A stretch of 64,000 nt of DNA. Source: Acridotheres tristis. Lineage: Eukaryota > Chordata > Aves > Passeriformes > Sturnidae. Position 1 is the stretch's first letter, and every line of letters begins with the position of its first letter. Below, piece by piece: positions 11,201-22,538 of the stretch. The notes beneath the pieces are model-generated. The model was given only the letters and a program-made list of their open reading frames with translations. It did no database searches and had not been told where the DNA came from. Both the position numbers and the translations under genes were made by a program. The stretch covers positions 10,072,991-10,136,990 of the forward strand of contig CM072905.1 of assembly GCA_037013685.1 (NCBI GenBank). Reading direction: 5' to 3'.

Positions 11201-14200
11201 CCACGATGAGAAATCCTCCCAGGATGATGAGAGACATGGCAGACCTATCCCACTGAATTTGCTCATGAACTTTTTCTGTCAGAAATACTCCTCACTTCTA
11301 TGCTAGCACCAAGTTCCATTTACTGATATTGGCTTCCAGAAATGTCCTGTGCAGCAGGGCTGTGACAGTGGTGCAAACGAGACCTCCTGGCATCAGTCAC
11401 AGCTTCCTCTGGCGGCCCGAGCTTTGAGCACTGCCTGTGACTTACAGTCATGAATCATCCTCCTCTCTAGGAGCTGACCTCACAGCTGTAGAAAGCTCAG
11501 AGGACAGCTTGGGCCTTGCCTGGCCTGGTGATGCACAGAAAAGACATGTTCAAATCTCCTGTCCACCCCAGGAACAGGCAGATCCAGCCATCTGCTTCAG
11601 CCTGCAAGGACACTTTGAGTCTGATGCTCAGCAGACAATCAGGATGGGTGGGACTTCATCACCTGCATCAGAGCATCCCTGCACTGGGGTACTGTCAGAG
11701 CACTCCCAGCACCATCCTCTCCTCGGGGAATTGGCATGAGCAGCACAGGGGGCTGAGAATCATGAGCCATGTGTCCCATGGAGTGAGGGAAGTGCCCTCC
11801 TCACAGGCTCAGGACTAGGACAGGCAGCACAGACATGGCTGACCTGACCTAGTGTTGGGGCTGGTGTGTCCCCAAGAAAGAGACCACTGAAAAAGCAGCA
11901 GCAAGTCACTGTCCCTTCTGCCACCAGCAGCTCATTCCTGCCCTCGTGGCTCAGAGCTGGGTTTTGGGGAGTGTGAGTGCACCTCAGTGGTGCACAGGAT
12001 GGGGACAGCTCTGCTGGGCTGGAGAGTTTGGCAACAAATTGGGAGTGGGGAGGGGGGCTCCTGCTGGCAACAGCAGCAGTTTTGTTGCCCACAAACAGCA
12101 GCTGAGCAAAGGTGAAAGACAGGCCTGTCCATGGCCATGGTGTGTATCAGGGAACCTGGTGACCTGCCCTTGCTCACACACTGACTGCAGAAAGTGGCCC
12201 TGGAATCAGAGAATATCCAGAGTTGGAAGGGACCCACAAGGATCATCAAGCCCAACTCCTTGTTTTGGACCCAGCCACCTTAGAAAGGCAGGGCTGCTGC
12301 TGGCTGTGAGACTGGCTTTCCATTTAATGTCCAAGGTATTGTGTGAGCTTGATGGAGAAGAGGAGCTGCCCCGTGGATTCTCTCACTGTCCCACGGTGCC
12401 AGCAGGGCAGGATCAGGGCTGGCACTCTGACAGGTTCAATCATGTTGTTCATGGCCCTCTCAGGACTGTGTCTTTTCCTCGCAGGAGCAGGGGCCAGTTC
12501 TCAAAGCAGGATGTGGGCAGGACCCTGGGGCTCCTTCCCAGCTGAGCAGCAGGCTGGCATTAAACTCCAGTGTGGAGTGATTCTGAGCTGGGTGACAAGC
12601 CAGTCACAGCAGAGTCTCACAGGACTTTTCTGGAGGTGCTGTTTTGTGAAAACACCTTGGCCAGACTTTGTCTTGAGCCCCTTCATGGATCTCAGCCCCC
12701 CTGCTCTGCCCATAGCCTTGAGCCATGAAGTGATTTCGCTGTAACATGATGTCTCCAGGCCCATGTTATCCTCTGACAACATGACCTCGGTGGGAGCTGT
12801 GTGAGCAGAATGAAGCTCAGAGGTGAAGCTGGAAATAGCTGCTCAGCCAGGACAGCCATGGACAGCCCTGGTCAGTCCTTTCCCAGGTGGACACTGCTTT
12901 ATCTCTGCCTGTGATGTCACTTCAGAGCTGGGAGCATTTTACTTCTAACAGACAGATGTGCTACAAATGTGTAGCAAACTTGCATTGAAAAATCTCTGCA
13001 TGGGTGAGAACTACGTTTCTAACCCCAAGTCCAGGTCTTCAGGTACCTTGGAAGAGACACTAGGCTAGCACAGCTGGCTAGCAAGGAGCCCAGACCACCA
13101 AATGAGCACAACCAGCTGTGAAATCCCTGTGAATCCATCAAAATATGCAACCCCAAGCTCACAGTGGTCCTGAGAAGAGGCTCTCCCCTTGGAGCCACCC
13201 CTTCAGCACCCCTATGAGCAGATGTCTCTGAAGCACAGTGAGGTCTGTTTCAATCTGTGCTACAACACATGCCTGACTGACAAAGGAACAGCTGACTGTC
13301 CATTAAAACACAGAGGGATAAGATGCCAGAAAAACGAAAGCACAAACTGATCTACACCAAGTCAGTGTTTTCTGAAAACTTCACAAAAGTCTCATCAGTT
13401 ACAGCAAGGCCATGGTTTGAACACACACACACTGACTGTGACCTGTATGAGTTCATGAGCTGAGAGGAAACACAGGCACATGCTTTATCTTTGGACACCA
13501 GGAAAATCAAAATAAAGGTTCTGCCAAAACGCCTGGCCAAACACCCTACCAAGACCTATTCTCTTCTGCCTTTATTGACCTGCTGATTTTGGTCCAAATC
13601 ACTCTCGCCACCGGAGGCAGACAGAATAAATTCCTCTCCCATCTCAGTTTCATTCAAGTCCTATGTGCAAGCATGAATACTTTCCTCCACGGAGCCAGGC
13701 AAGTGTTCTCTGCAAACCCACACCCATATGTCCACAATTAGGTCTTGGTACCCCATGCCAAGCCATGCAGAGCCTTATTTATAGTGTTAAACTTTCACTT
13801 CTCACCAATTATCTGAATTACCACTGAAGTTAGGCAGATGTTGGCCTTGCAAGCTTTTTCCATTTAGCTGCAAAAAAAGGTCAGGGCTAAGGTTGGATCT
13901 GCATTTGTCAGCTTTGTTTGCTTTGTCCGATGCCAATGCTTCTCCACTGCTGGAGAACAATTGGTTTGTACTCAGAGCAAGAAATCACATAAATGATCAT
14001 CTCTGGGAAGAGTTAAATGTGTTTCTGGAACAGCACTTAGACGTCCTGTTGATTTAGTGCAATCCCATTGATAGTTGGATTGTATGGGACAGCATGGCAG
14101 ACTTGAAGAATCATCATTCCTGCAAAATTTGTCAGGATGACCTCAGATCAGAATATTTATGTTTGGTCAAACAGACAAAATAAAGAGGCACACAGATCAT

Positions 14201-17119
14201 CGAGGAAGAGAAGCAGGACCCTGCAGGACTGCAGCATGGTGGTGATTTTCTCTCCTCTGGAGCAGTTCCTGGTGCCTGGCACTGGAGTAGCCACTGTCCC
14301 TCCTCATGGCACAACTGTGCTAGTCCTTCACTGGGACCACTGGAGAGACAAGAACAGGAGAAACTACTGTGGCACTCGAGGGATGATTGCAGGGCACATT
14401 GAGAAAAGCCACTGCCACCACCACAGCAGCCTTTCCTGGATAAACACACTTTTGCTTGCTACTGATGCTGTCAGATGGAAGTGAGGAACAGGAGAGCTGC
14501 CCCTGGAGCCACACCAGTGCCACCACCTTCTAGCTGCCACCTCCTTGCTCCAATTTCTGCCTGGTGCATAACGGAGAGATTAAAGGGATTCTGGGAGGAG
14601 GAAACAAGTAATGCATCTCCAGCTTCCCTGAACACACATAGCTCCTTCAGCTGCTTAGCCTATGCAGGCCAGGGAGAGACAGCAAAAGTTTCGTTATTAA
14701 GATTTACTTCAGCCCTCTTTAATATTGGCCTGGAATCCTTCAAAAGGGATTCAGACTCATCATGAGTCATGGAGCACAGCTAATCCTTCCCAAACCTGGG
14801 GAGCAAACAGAGCCTCACACCTGCGGCTCAAGAGCATTCCCAAAGCCAGGGCACAGGCTCAGCCTGGCTCCTTGGGGCTTGGCATTTCGGGGCTGATACC
14901 TCCTGCCTCTGTGCAAGCTATACAGCTCTGGAACTGCTGCTGTCCCCTGTCACAGGCCCTGAGCTCTGCAGGATGATGTGGGGCACAGCCATGGGATGTT
15001 TGAGACTTTCAACCCTCTTCCAAGTGAATGGAGGATGGTAAACCAGAGCTCTGCACCTCCTGCCACCCTTGTGGGCTTTACAGGTGACAAAGCCTGCACA
15101 CAGAGCAGGGATGCCACAGGAAACTGTGCCATAAAGACCTTGCAAATAAAAGAGATTCCGTTAAATGTTAGCTTTTTCTTCTCTGTTGCCCATGTTATTA
15201 AAAATCCAGCACAAACTGAAAGCAGCTTTACTGACTTATTTGGTTTCTCAGCATTCTGGCCTCCTCCTGCCTCACACGCTGTGATAACCAGGGCTGTGCT
15301 GTGGTCATGTCCCGTGTCACCAGCGGTCACAGCCATGGGGACAGCGAGATGCAGACATGCATTTGGGATGTTGGTGAGCCCAGCGCCAACAAAATCAACA
15401 GGCAGAGAAATCTTGTCAAATGAGAAGCCTGCCTTTCACCAGGCCATAGCAAGGGATAGCAGTTGTGGGAATAAATCATGAAGCAAAGAATGCCCCACAA
15501 ATTGACTGTCCTAGAAATGCTGAAAGGCACGAGAATTTATGGACGCAAAGACCCACAAAGTTTACTTTTCCTGGAGAATCATTTGAAAAATATGTTTAGA
15601 GAGCCCACTGTTGGTTCCATAATAAAACCAGCTTACAAATAAACCAGAAATGAGCCTTAAAAACAATCTTGGTTCATTTGAAAAGAATGCAGGGACAATG
15701 AACAGCCCGTCCTCCGCTCCTCAGGGAGGTGGCAGTGTTGCTTTGTACATGCTGGAGGAATTGTTACAGACTGAGATTTTTTTCAAATGAACAGCAGTGT
15801 ACCATAATATACCAACAAAATTTAAGGAATGACTTAATCTAATGAAATGTAAGATCAGAGAGATATGGAAACCACACCAAAGACCTGGACCAAGGCTTTG
15901 TATAATTGAGCCAGACTAGGACACTTGTGTTTGCTCACACACTCTGGGGTTTTCAACCAATTGCCAACTTTGTATTTGCTGAGAAAACAAAGTTTAAGTT
16001 GACCACCCAGCTATCTAAGAGATCCTGATAACACCACTCATGTCTCCCATCAGTACCATAAATCTCCCGTTTCATTATCTACAATGAGTAAGGAGGCAAA
16101 AACACACACGGCGTGGGTGACATGCCAGACCGGGTGCATGTTCCAACGTGACTGCCCTGCCTGGGTTTAAAGCATCCCGTACAGCACATGCGACTGATTT
16201 ATCTGCACATCCTCACAGATAATATTCCCTTCACTTCTGGGAAGGTCAGAGAAAGCACCTTGACAACTTTTTTTGGCATTGCTGTTAAAATTTGCGGTAT
16301 GCTGTGATCATTAAAAAAACTACAAGTCAGGATACCCACTCCCAAAGAGAGCATACTTACTATAGATGCAGCCAGTGACTAAAGGCATGAACATCCAGCA
16401 GAGGGGCTGATCTAGAAGCCACTGTCCCATAGTTCACCTTCACTCACCTTCACTCACTGAACGTCCTCGGAGAAGCCCCTGCCTGGTGCTTCCCCTGACT
16501 TAGGAGCTGCAGGCATGTTTAACTCACAAACCCTCCGCCAGTGGCAATCAATTGTGTGCCTCTGGTTTTATTTCTCTGATGATGTCACTTTAAATACTTT
16601 TCATGTTCCATTTGTTATTTTTACTTCTAAAAATGACGCATTTCTTCAAATTCATTTTTCTCCAATTAGTCACAACTTAATGGAACAAGCTCGGCTGCCT
16701 GCCTGTCAGAGAGCGTGTCAGGCCCGTTCTCTCCGTGGTTATCCCACACAGACCCGCAAGAGCACCTGGAATATAGGGACGGCGTTAGGCACCTTGTTTA
16801 TCCCAGATACCCTTCTGGCTTCCTGCCCAAATCCTTCGCAGCAGGGCCAGAGCAGGAGAGCCGCGAATTGCAGTTTTACCAACATAAAACACAGACATAA
16901 ATCAAAGGCAGAGAAAAACCAGGAGTGAAAACAGCAAGAGAGAGGAAGATGCATCTCTGCACTTGTGGAACAGCCTCTGTAAGAGCAAAGCCGTGACAGC
17001 TCCACAACCCCTCGAGCCTTTTGCTCACATGCTGCTTCCGAACATTTAATGCAAAACAGTTTGTGGCTACGGCTTGACAGAGAGAGAAGTTTTAAGAGAA
17101 ATCTCAAGGTTTTCCCTAC
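8209..17119 (-). other. MYOCD intron 1
   Basis: This 8.9-kb intron is the largest in the window, as is common for a first intron. It contains one short CR1 tail (about 12202-12270). The part nearest exon 1 (about 15.6-17.1 kb) is repeat-poor, with AT-rich stretches, an E-box CACCTG near 16765 and GATA-like sites. It may hold regulatory sequence, but I cannot define an element. No extra exon is supported. Mammals have an alternative exon in this area that carries a stop codon; I cannot identify it here. Confidence 0.85.
12202..12270 (-). mobile_element. CR1 LINE 3' end fragment
   Basis: The plus strand shows the avian CR1 tail in reverse complement: AATCAGAGAATATCC, then GTTGGAAGGGACCCACAAGG and GATCATCAAGCCCAACTCC. 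Only about 70 bases remain, so it is strongly 5'-truncated, as is usual for CR1. Confidence 0.85.
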
Positions 17120-17174
17120 CTGATCTGAACTTGCTCCGAATCAGCAAGGAGTGCTCAGACCCCAGGAGTGTCAT
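17120..17174 (-). CDS. MYOCD: Myocardin, coding exon 1 (start codon)
   Basis: Myocardin is a nuclear coactivator that binds serum response factor on CArG boxes and drives cardiac and smooth-muscle genes. This exon reads MTLLGSEHSLLIRSKFRS plus one base. From memory this matches the N-terminus of long (cardiac-type) mammalian myocardin and is absent from the paralogues MRTFA and MRTFB, so it decides the gene identity. The start at 17172-17174 has a strong context (CACCATG), and an in-frame TGA lies three codons upstream at 17181-17183, so translation cannot begin further upstream on this exon. The exon ends ...TCAG and is followed by the donor GTAGGG. The leftover G joins TT of exon 2 to make Val19, the expected residue. 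No damage is visible. Confidence 0.95.
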
Positions 17175-17845
17175 GGTGACTCAGGGACCAGATCCAGACG
17201 CCCCTCACTTAAACCATTAACTTCCTCCACAGGGAAAAGCCGACCAAAGCGTGGCTGGTGCTCAGGATTCATCCAGCTCTCCTGGACTCTCTGGGTGCTT
17301 TTACAGCCGGCTGGCAAGGAGCAGCAAGTGGCTTTGTAAGATTTGGTCCCATCCAGCACTGACCCCGCACAGACACCAACTGCTCCCCCTGTGCTGTGTT
17401 GAACTAATTAACGTGGAGCCAGCGGGAGCCTCCTCCCGCCCCGAGTTTACTACCAGCAGCTGGGTGTCCTGGCTGATGTCATCGTCTAGCGGGGAGCAGC
17501 GACTATCGGAAAGGGTCTTAGCAAAGACAGAAGTTTGATATCTGATCCTAATTACTACCGGCCGTACGCAGCCAATCCGGGCGCTCCCCGTCTCAGCCGA
17601 CTTTGGGAGCCGCTGGAAATATCAACAGAGCCAGGGCTTAACTCTTTGCAGCGTGGTGGGACACGGGCCCCGCACCTCGCGGGGCTGGGGGCTCGGCTCG
17701 CAAAAGGGAGGGGAGGGCTGGGGTCGGGACAAGTGTCCCGGCACAGGATGGCCTTGGGAAGGTCACACCTGAGCGCTGCCTTGGGTGCCATCCCCGACAG
17801 GGGGCACAGGACGTGGCTGCTGTGAGCACGGATCGGGGTGAGCAC
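17175..17845 (-). promoter_or_regulatory. MYOCD: MYOCD 5' UTR and CpG-containing promoter-like region
   Basis: This region lies directly upstream of the myocardin start codon. CpG is much denser than in the flanks, especially at 17540-17800. Visible motifs are a GC box (GGGGCGGG on the minus strand, about 17435-17443), a CRE-like TGATGTCA at 17474-17481, an inverted CCAAT box at 17572-17576 and two TAAT-type homeodomain cores (near 17405 and 17549). No TATA box was found. The transcription start cannot be placed from sequence, and an additional upstream 5' UTR exon cannot be excluded. Confidence 0.55.
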
Positions 17846-17849
17846 GGGG

Positions 17850-17965
17850 CTGCTGGGGGTGGCACTGCTGGGGGGTGGCACTGCTCAGGTGTGGCACTGC
17901 TGAGGGATGGCACTGCTCGGGTGTGGGTGTGGCATTGCTGGGGTGTGGCACTGCCCAGGTGTGAC
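17850..17965. repeat. GC-rich minisatellite, about 16-18-base unit, around 7 copies
   Basis: Imperfect copies of a unit like TGGCACTGCTCAGGTG alternate with GGGG-bearing variants. The array sits next to the MYOCD promoter region. Open frames across it are repeat artefacts. Confidence 0.8.
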
Positions 17966-20900
17966 ACCTGGATGTCCCTGCTGCCGCACAGGTGTGCCCC
18001 GAGCTGTGCTGCTCTGCTCACACCTTTCCCAGTGTGGGGCTGTATCCAAGGAATTATCCATCTGAGATATCCCATGTGCTGCAGGAACCCAGAACGTGTT
18101 CTCTGTGCTGTGGCACATGGGCACGGATTTGTGAGGACCTTGGCTCAAAGTTTCCTGTGCCACAGCAATCCCAAGGAGGCTGAGGACAGTGTTGTAATGG
18201 AGGATCTCTCCCCACTTACCAAACACGCTCTCAGAGAAGAGAAGCTGATTGCAAATACACAAAATAAAGAGAAGCAGACCCTTTGAGGCTCCCCTTCCCC
18301 GAGCCCACATCTGGTTCACTTGAGGGGATGATCTGCTGGCAGCTTTTATTGTGCAATGTAAGTAGTTCAAGCCAAGCTAAGAAGCTAAGTCAAGGACAGA
18401 TCTCAGCTTCCCCGACGTGTAGGTCTCACCTAGGAAGCTGCCTAAGTTCCCTCTAGGTCATAAAAATACTTCAGGACTGGTTTAAAGTTTTGTTGGGATT
18501 GTTTTGGGGGTTTTTTGTGTGTATGTTTTTGGTTTTGTTTTTATTTTTTTCCTTCCTTCATTTTAATGCCATGGTTTCTGGGAAGTACTCCTAAACAGTT
18601 TGCATTTGGGATGGGAATTTCAGGGCTTGTACACCCCAGAGGCCCTGATTCAGCAGTGGCCCAGTACAGCAGAGAACTGGAGTCTCTCACCCTCATGTAG
18701 TCCATGTGGCAGAACTACAGAAACACAGAATCATTTAGGTTGGAAAAGTCCTCTAAGATCATAAAGTCGAGCTGCCAACCCAGCACTGTCAAGCCCACCA
18801 TTGCCCACATCTCTAAGCAGCTAATCTACACATTTATTGAACATTTCCAGGGATGGCCATTTCACCACTCCCCTGGGCAACCTGTTCCAATGCCTGAACA
18901 CTCTTTCAGTGAAGAATTTTTCCTAAATCCTGGCACAACTTCAGACCTTTTCCTCTTGGCCTGTTGCTTGTTACCTGACAGTTGAGGTTAATGAGGCTGT
19001 CCTGAGCTGAGTTCCCTGCTTACCACGGGCTGGATGGGATTTCCTGCTCATGCTACATCTCATGAATTGGATTTTCCTTAATGAGTGGCAAGGGAGGGAT
19101 GATTTAAATAAATTGATCTCCAAGCACTAAGCTGAGCTGGTAAACAGAGTTCTACTTGTTTAGCAAGGTGGCCAGAGTCTTGTTCCTTATTAATTTTTCC
19201 TTATGTTTAGTCCACTGTACTTGAAATGTCCTCTCTAACGGAGTTAACATCACAATCACAGCAACAAACAAACTCCACCACTCAGCAGAACCATGCCACG
19301 AGCAGCTCAAGGACAAAAGCAGGACTCACTGACACCCTGTGTCTCAAACTGCAGGGTTTTGTCCTTTTTTGCTTTGCAAACTCCTGTTTGATTTACTGCT
19401 TCTGCTGGCCAAAGCTCCGCTCAGGTAACCCTGCTCCCTTTGGATTTTCAATTCCTTCCTTCCTTCCCCAGTGGGGGATGGAGATACATCTTTCTTAGGA
19501 GGTGACACAACCTATAATTGTTGACTCATCTCAGCAAATTGCTCAACTGCTAAACTCACAGTCCAGAGCTGGTGTTTCCCTGTGATGTTCATTACGTGAC
19601 AGTCAGCCCTGACCACGTGTACTCTTGATGTCCTCAGGGAATAGGAAAGTTGTCTCTCATAAACCTCAGAGCCAAGGACAGGACTGAGATGCCACCACAG
19701 ATACTGAGCCATCTGCCTGGCTGCTGACTGCTTTAAGGCAGTCCAGAAATATTTATCCCCCCACAAGGTCTTCATGAGTTTCCAGAGTTGCCATTGCCCA
19801 GCTCTCATGTCTTGGCCATGTCTGCACTTTGGTCAGTGTTCAGCTCTGAAAAGGGGCCTCACCACCAGCTGCATCACCATTTCTCTGGAAGATGCTACAA
19901 AAGTCCCTGCAGAGACCACAATTGGTTCCCACTCTCCTGTTCCCAGCTCTGCTATAAGCAGCTCTGTTGTAAATAGGGTCATCTTGACTGGTGAGTGAAA
20001 GAGTGAGCCTTAAATGCCAGAATAAATTAGTCATGGCAGGGAATTCCTTTGAACTGAGATGTCACAGCCCAGAGCCATAAGGATATCAGCTCTGTGCTGC
20101 TCACCAGATCCCAGGAAGCCATCCCTTCTAATCTTCCAACACACCCTATTGTTTATAGAACTGATTTGTTTTAAAGTAGATTGTTTGTTTGTATGTAGAT
20201 TTGCAACTATGGGGAAAAGAACCAAATTGAGCTGAAGTTCCAGTGAAACCCCTATGGGGACTTAGAGGGGTCAGTGTATGACAGTGTCTGTGTCAAAGGG
20301 GGTTTCCCCAAACCTGCTGTTCTGCCAGTCATGTCTGCTCAGATTGTCCTCTCCTGTGGCAACGAGACTGGCTTGTCTTTGATTTCTTTATTCTAGCACC
20401 TGGCAGCTCCCTTTGGAAAATACCCCTCCTGCCATGGCCTTATTTCTTGAATTTTCATGGCATGTTGTGGAAAGACAGATCTGATGGTATGAGCTCCCTG
20501 CCCTGACTCCCCCATCCCGTGTGTAGAGCAGTGACAATTTGCTGCTTGCTTGTGCAGCTGTGGTGTGCAAGGTCCCATGGGGAGGGGCAGCTGCACTGGC
20601 ACATAGCTCTCTGCTGAATGTCCCCAGGCTGGCATCACTCTGAATCCTGAAGAAGTGGGAAGGCTGGAAAAAGAGTTGCTTTTACAAATATGTTGCTCAG
20701 AAGGAGTGCATTCTTCCATTCATACCCAATACACAGTACAGAGCAATAGCCAAGGGCAGGTTTCACATGGAAATCACTAGCCAAGGCTCACAGGCAACTC
20801 TGGACATCCTTTGAAGATGCCTACTGACAGGATGTCATCATTGTGATAGAGAGTGGATGAAGAAATCTTTCCCTGAGAAAGAATTTTCACTGAACTGCCC

Positions 20901-21838
20901 ATGAGTGGATCTGAATTCAGGGCAGAACCTCCTGCTCTGAGCTGCTCCAGCAAAGCTCCAGCCATGCTGTTCACCATGGCCTTTAGGAACCTGAAGAGAA
21001 ATTATCTTCTCTTTGCATGCCTGAGACTTACCTGGGGGTGAATTGCACAGAAAAGAGCTCCTGTGGCTTTCACATGGCAAACAGTCAGGATATTTCTCTA
21101 TGACCTGGGACAAACAGAGGCTTTCTGAGCTGGTGCTAGCGAGGCAGCAGTGACAGTGTCTCTGCCACTGTGAAGCAGAGGTGGCCTCTAGGGACTAGCT
21201 CAGAAGGATCCTGGCTGTGTCCTAGCTCAGGACATGCCCAGAGCATGGTATTTTCTTTGGTCAGGGAGCTGGGAGTAGGGATGGTCCAATCCTTCGCTTC
21301 TGATAGCACCTGGTAAGAACCATCACAGCAGCATCCCACTATCCTGAATTTGCCACTGTCTGCGAGGCTTTTAAGTGGTCTGTCCCCTCCCTATCTCCTC
21401 ACAGAGCTTGAGGGCTGGAATTTATGGCAGAGATGTCATGAGCTCTTCCCATTCCAACAGCAGACAGCCTTGCTTGAATTGGAGCTGTGAACTATTTATC
21501 AGCATCCAAGCAAGGTTCTTCAATTGATGAAGGTCTAGAAGATATTATGCAATTGACAATATGAACACAAAAATACTTCTGCACTTTGCTAAAGCTACTA
21601 TTAAGCTGCCTGATGTTTTCATCATAATATTTATTTCTTTGGAAATACACTAAATTCTCCAATCCCGACTCAAAACAGAAAGATCAGAGAATGAAAATAG
21701 GGAGATGACATAGCTGTTTAAAGATTATGTAAAATGTTTTTTACTAGCATAAATATTTGATTGTAAAACTCTGGCTGTTGTGTTTACCAAGCAGGGATGT
21801 GCAGAGAGCTGCCACAGACGGGCACTGTGCTGGAGGCT
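17966..21838. other. Upstream intergenic sequence with no gene recognised
   Basis: Holds one CR1 copy (18722-18985) and a T/G-rich low-complexity run at about 18487-18565. The remainder is unique sequence with only short open frames lacking similarity or splice signals. Confidence 0.7.
18722..18985 (-). mobile_element. CR1 LINE 3' fragment
   Basis: The plus strand begins ACACAGAATCATTTAGGTTG, followed by the CR1 blocks CAGGGATGGCCATTTCACCA, CCTGGGCAACCTGTTCCAAT and TCAGTGAAGAATTTTTCCTA. This is the reverse complement of the CR1 ORF2 C-terminal region and 3' UTR. The copy is 5'-truncated and diverged. Confidence 0.92.
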
Positions 21839-22538
21839 GACCCGTGTGCCATGTCCCGTGTCCCATGTCCTGTGACCCGTGTGCCATGTCCCATATCCCG
21901 TGTCCCATGTCCCGTGACCCGTGTGCCATGTCCCGTGTCCCATGTCCCATATCCCGTGTCCCATGTCCTGTGACCCGTGTGCCATGTCCCGTGTCCCATA
22001 TCCCGTGTCCCATGTCCTGTGACCCGTGTCCCATGTCCCATATCCCGTGTCCCATGTCCTGTGACCCATGTGCCATGTCCCGTGTCCCATATCCCGTGTC
22101 CCGTGTCCCATGTCTTGTGACCAGTGTGCCATGTACCATGTCCCGTGACCCATGTCCTGTGACCAGTGTGCCATGTCCCGTGACCCATGTCCTATGATCC
22201 GTGTCCCGTGTCCCATGTCCTGTGTCCCATGTCCCATGTCCCGTGTCCCATGTCTTGTGATCCGTGTCCCGTGTCCCGTGTCCTGTGACCAGTGTGCCAT
22301 GTCCCATGTCCCGTGTCCCATGTCCTGTGACCCATGTCCTATGATCCGTGTCCCGTGTCCCATGTCCTGTGACCAGTGTGCCATGTCCCATGTCCCGTGT
22401 CCCATGTCCCATGTCCCATGTCCTGTGACCTGTGTGCCATGTCCCATATCCCGTGTCCCATGTCCCATGTCCCATGTCCTGTGACCTGTGTGCTATGTCC
22501 CGTGTCCTGTGTCCCGTGTCCCATGTCCCATGTCCCTG
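21839..22538. repeat. Heptamer minisatellite (TCCCATG/TCCCGTG), about 100 units
   Basis: About 700 bases are built from 7-base units: TCCCATG, TCCCGTG, TCCTGTG, ACCCGTG, TGCCATG and TCCCATA. They recur in blocks, so a higher-order repeat exists on top of the heptamer. Because 7 is not a multiple of 3, all frames cycle through the same residues. This explains open frames of up to about 305 codons on the minus strand. These are not genes. Runs of CCC every 7 bases make the minus strand G-quadruplex prone. Confidence 0.97.

Noticed and set aside
130..17174. Assignment of the exons to MRTFA or MRTFB
   Set aside because: The middle exons look MRTF-like, but exon 1 (MTLLGSEHSLLIRSKFRS), VLQLRL and VNMHILQ are myocardin-specific.
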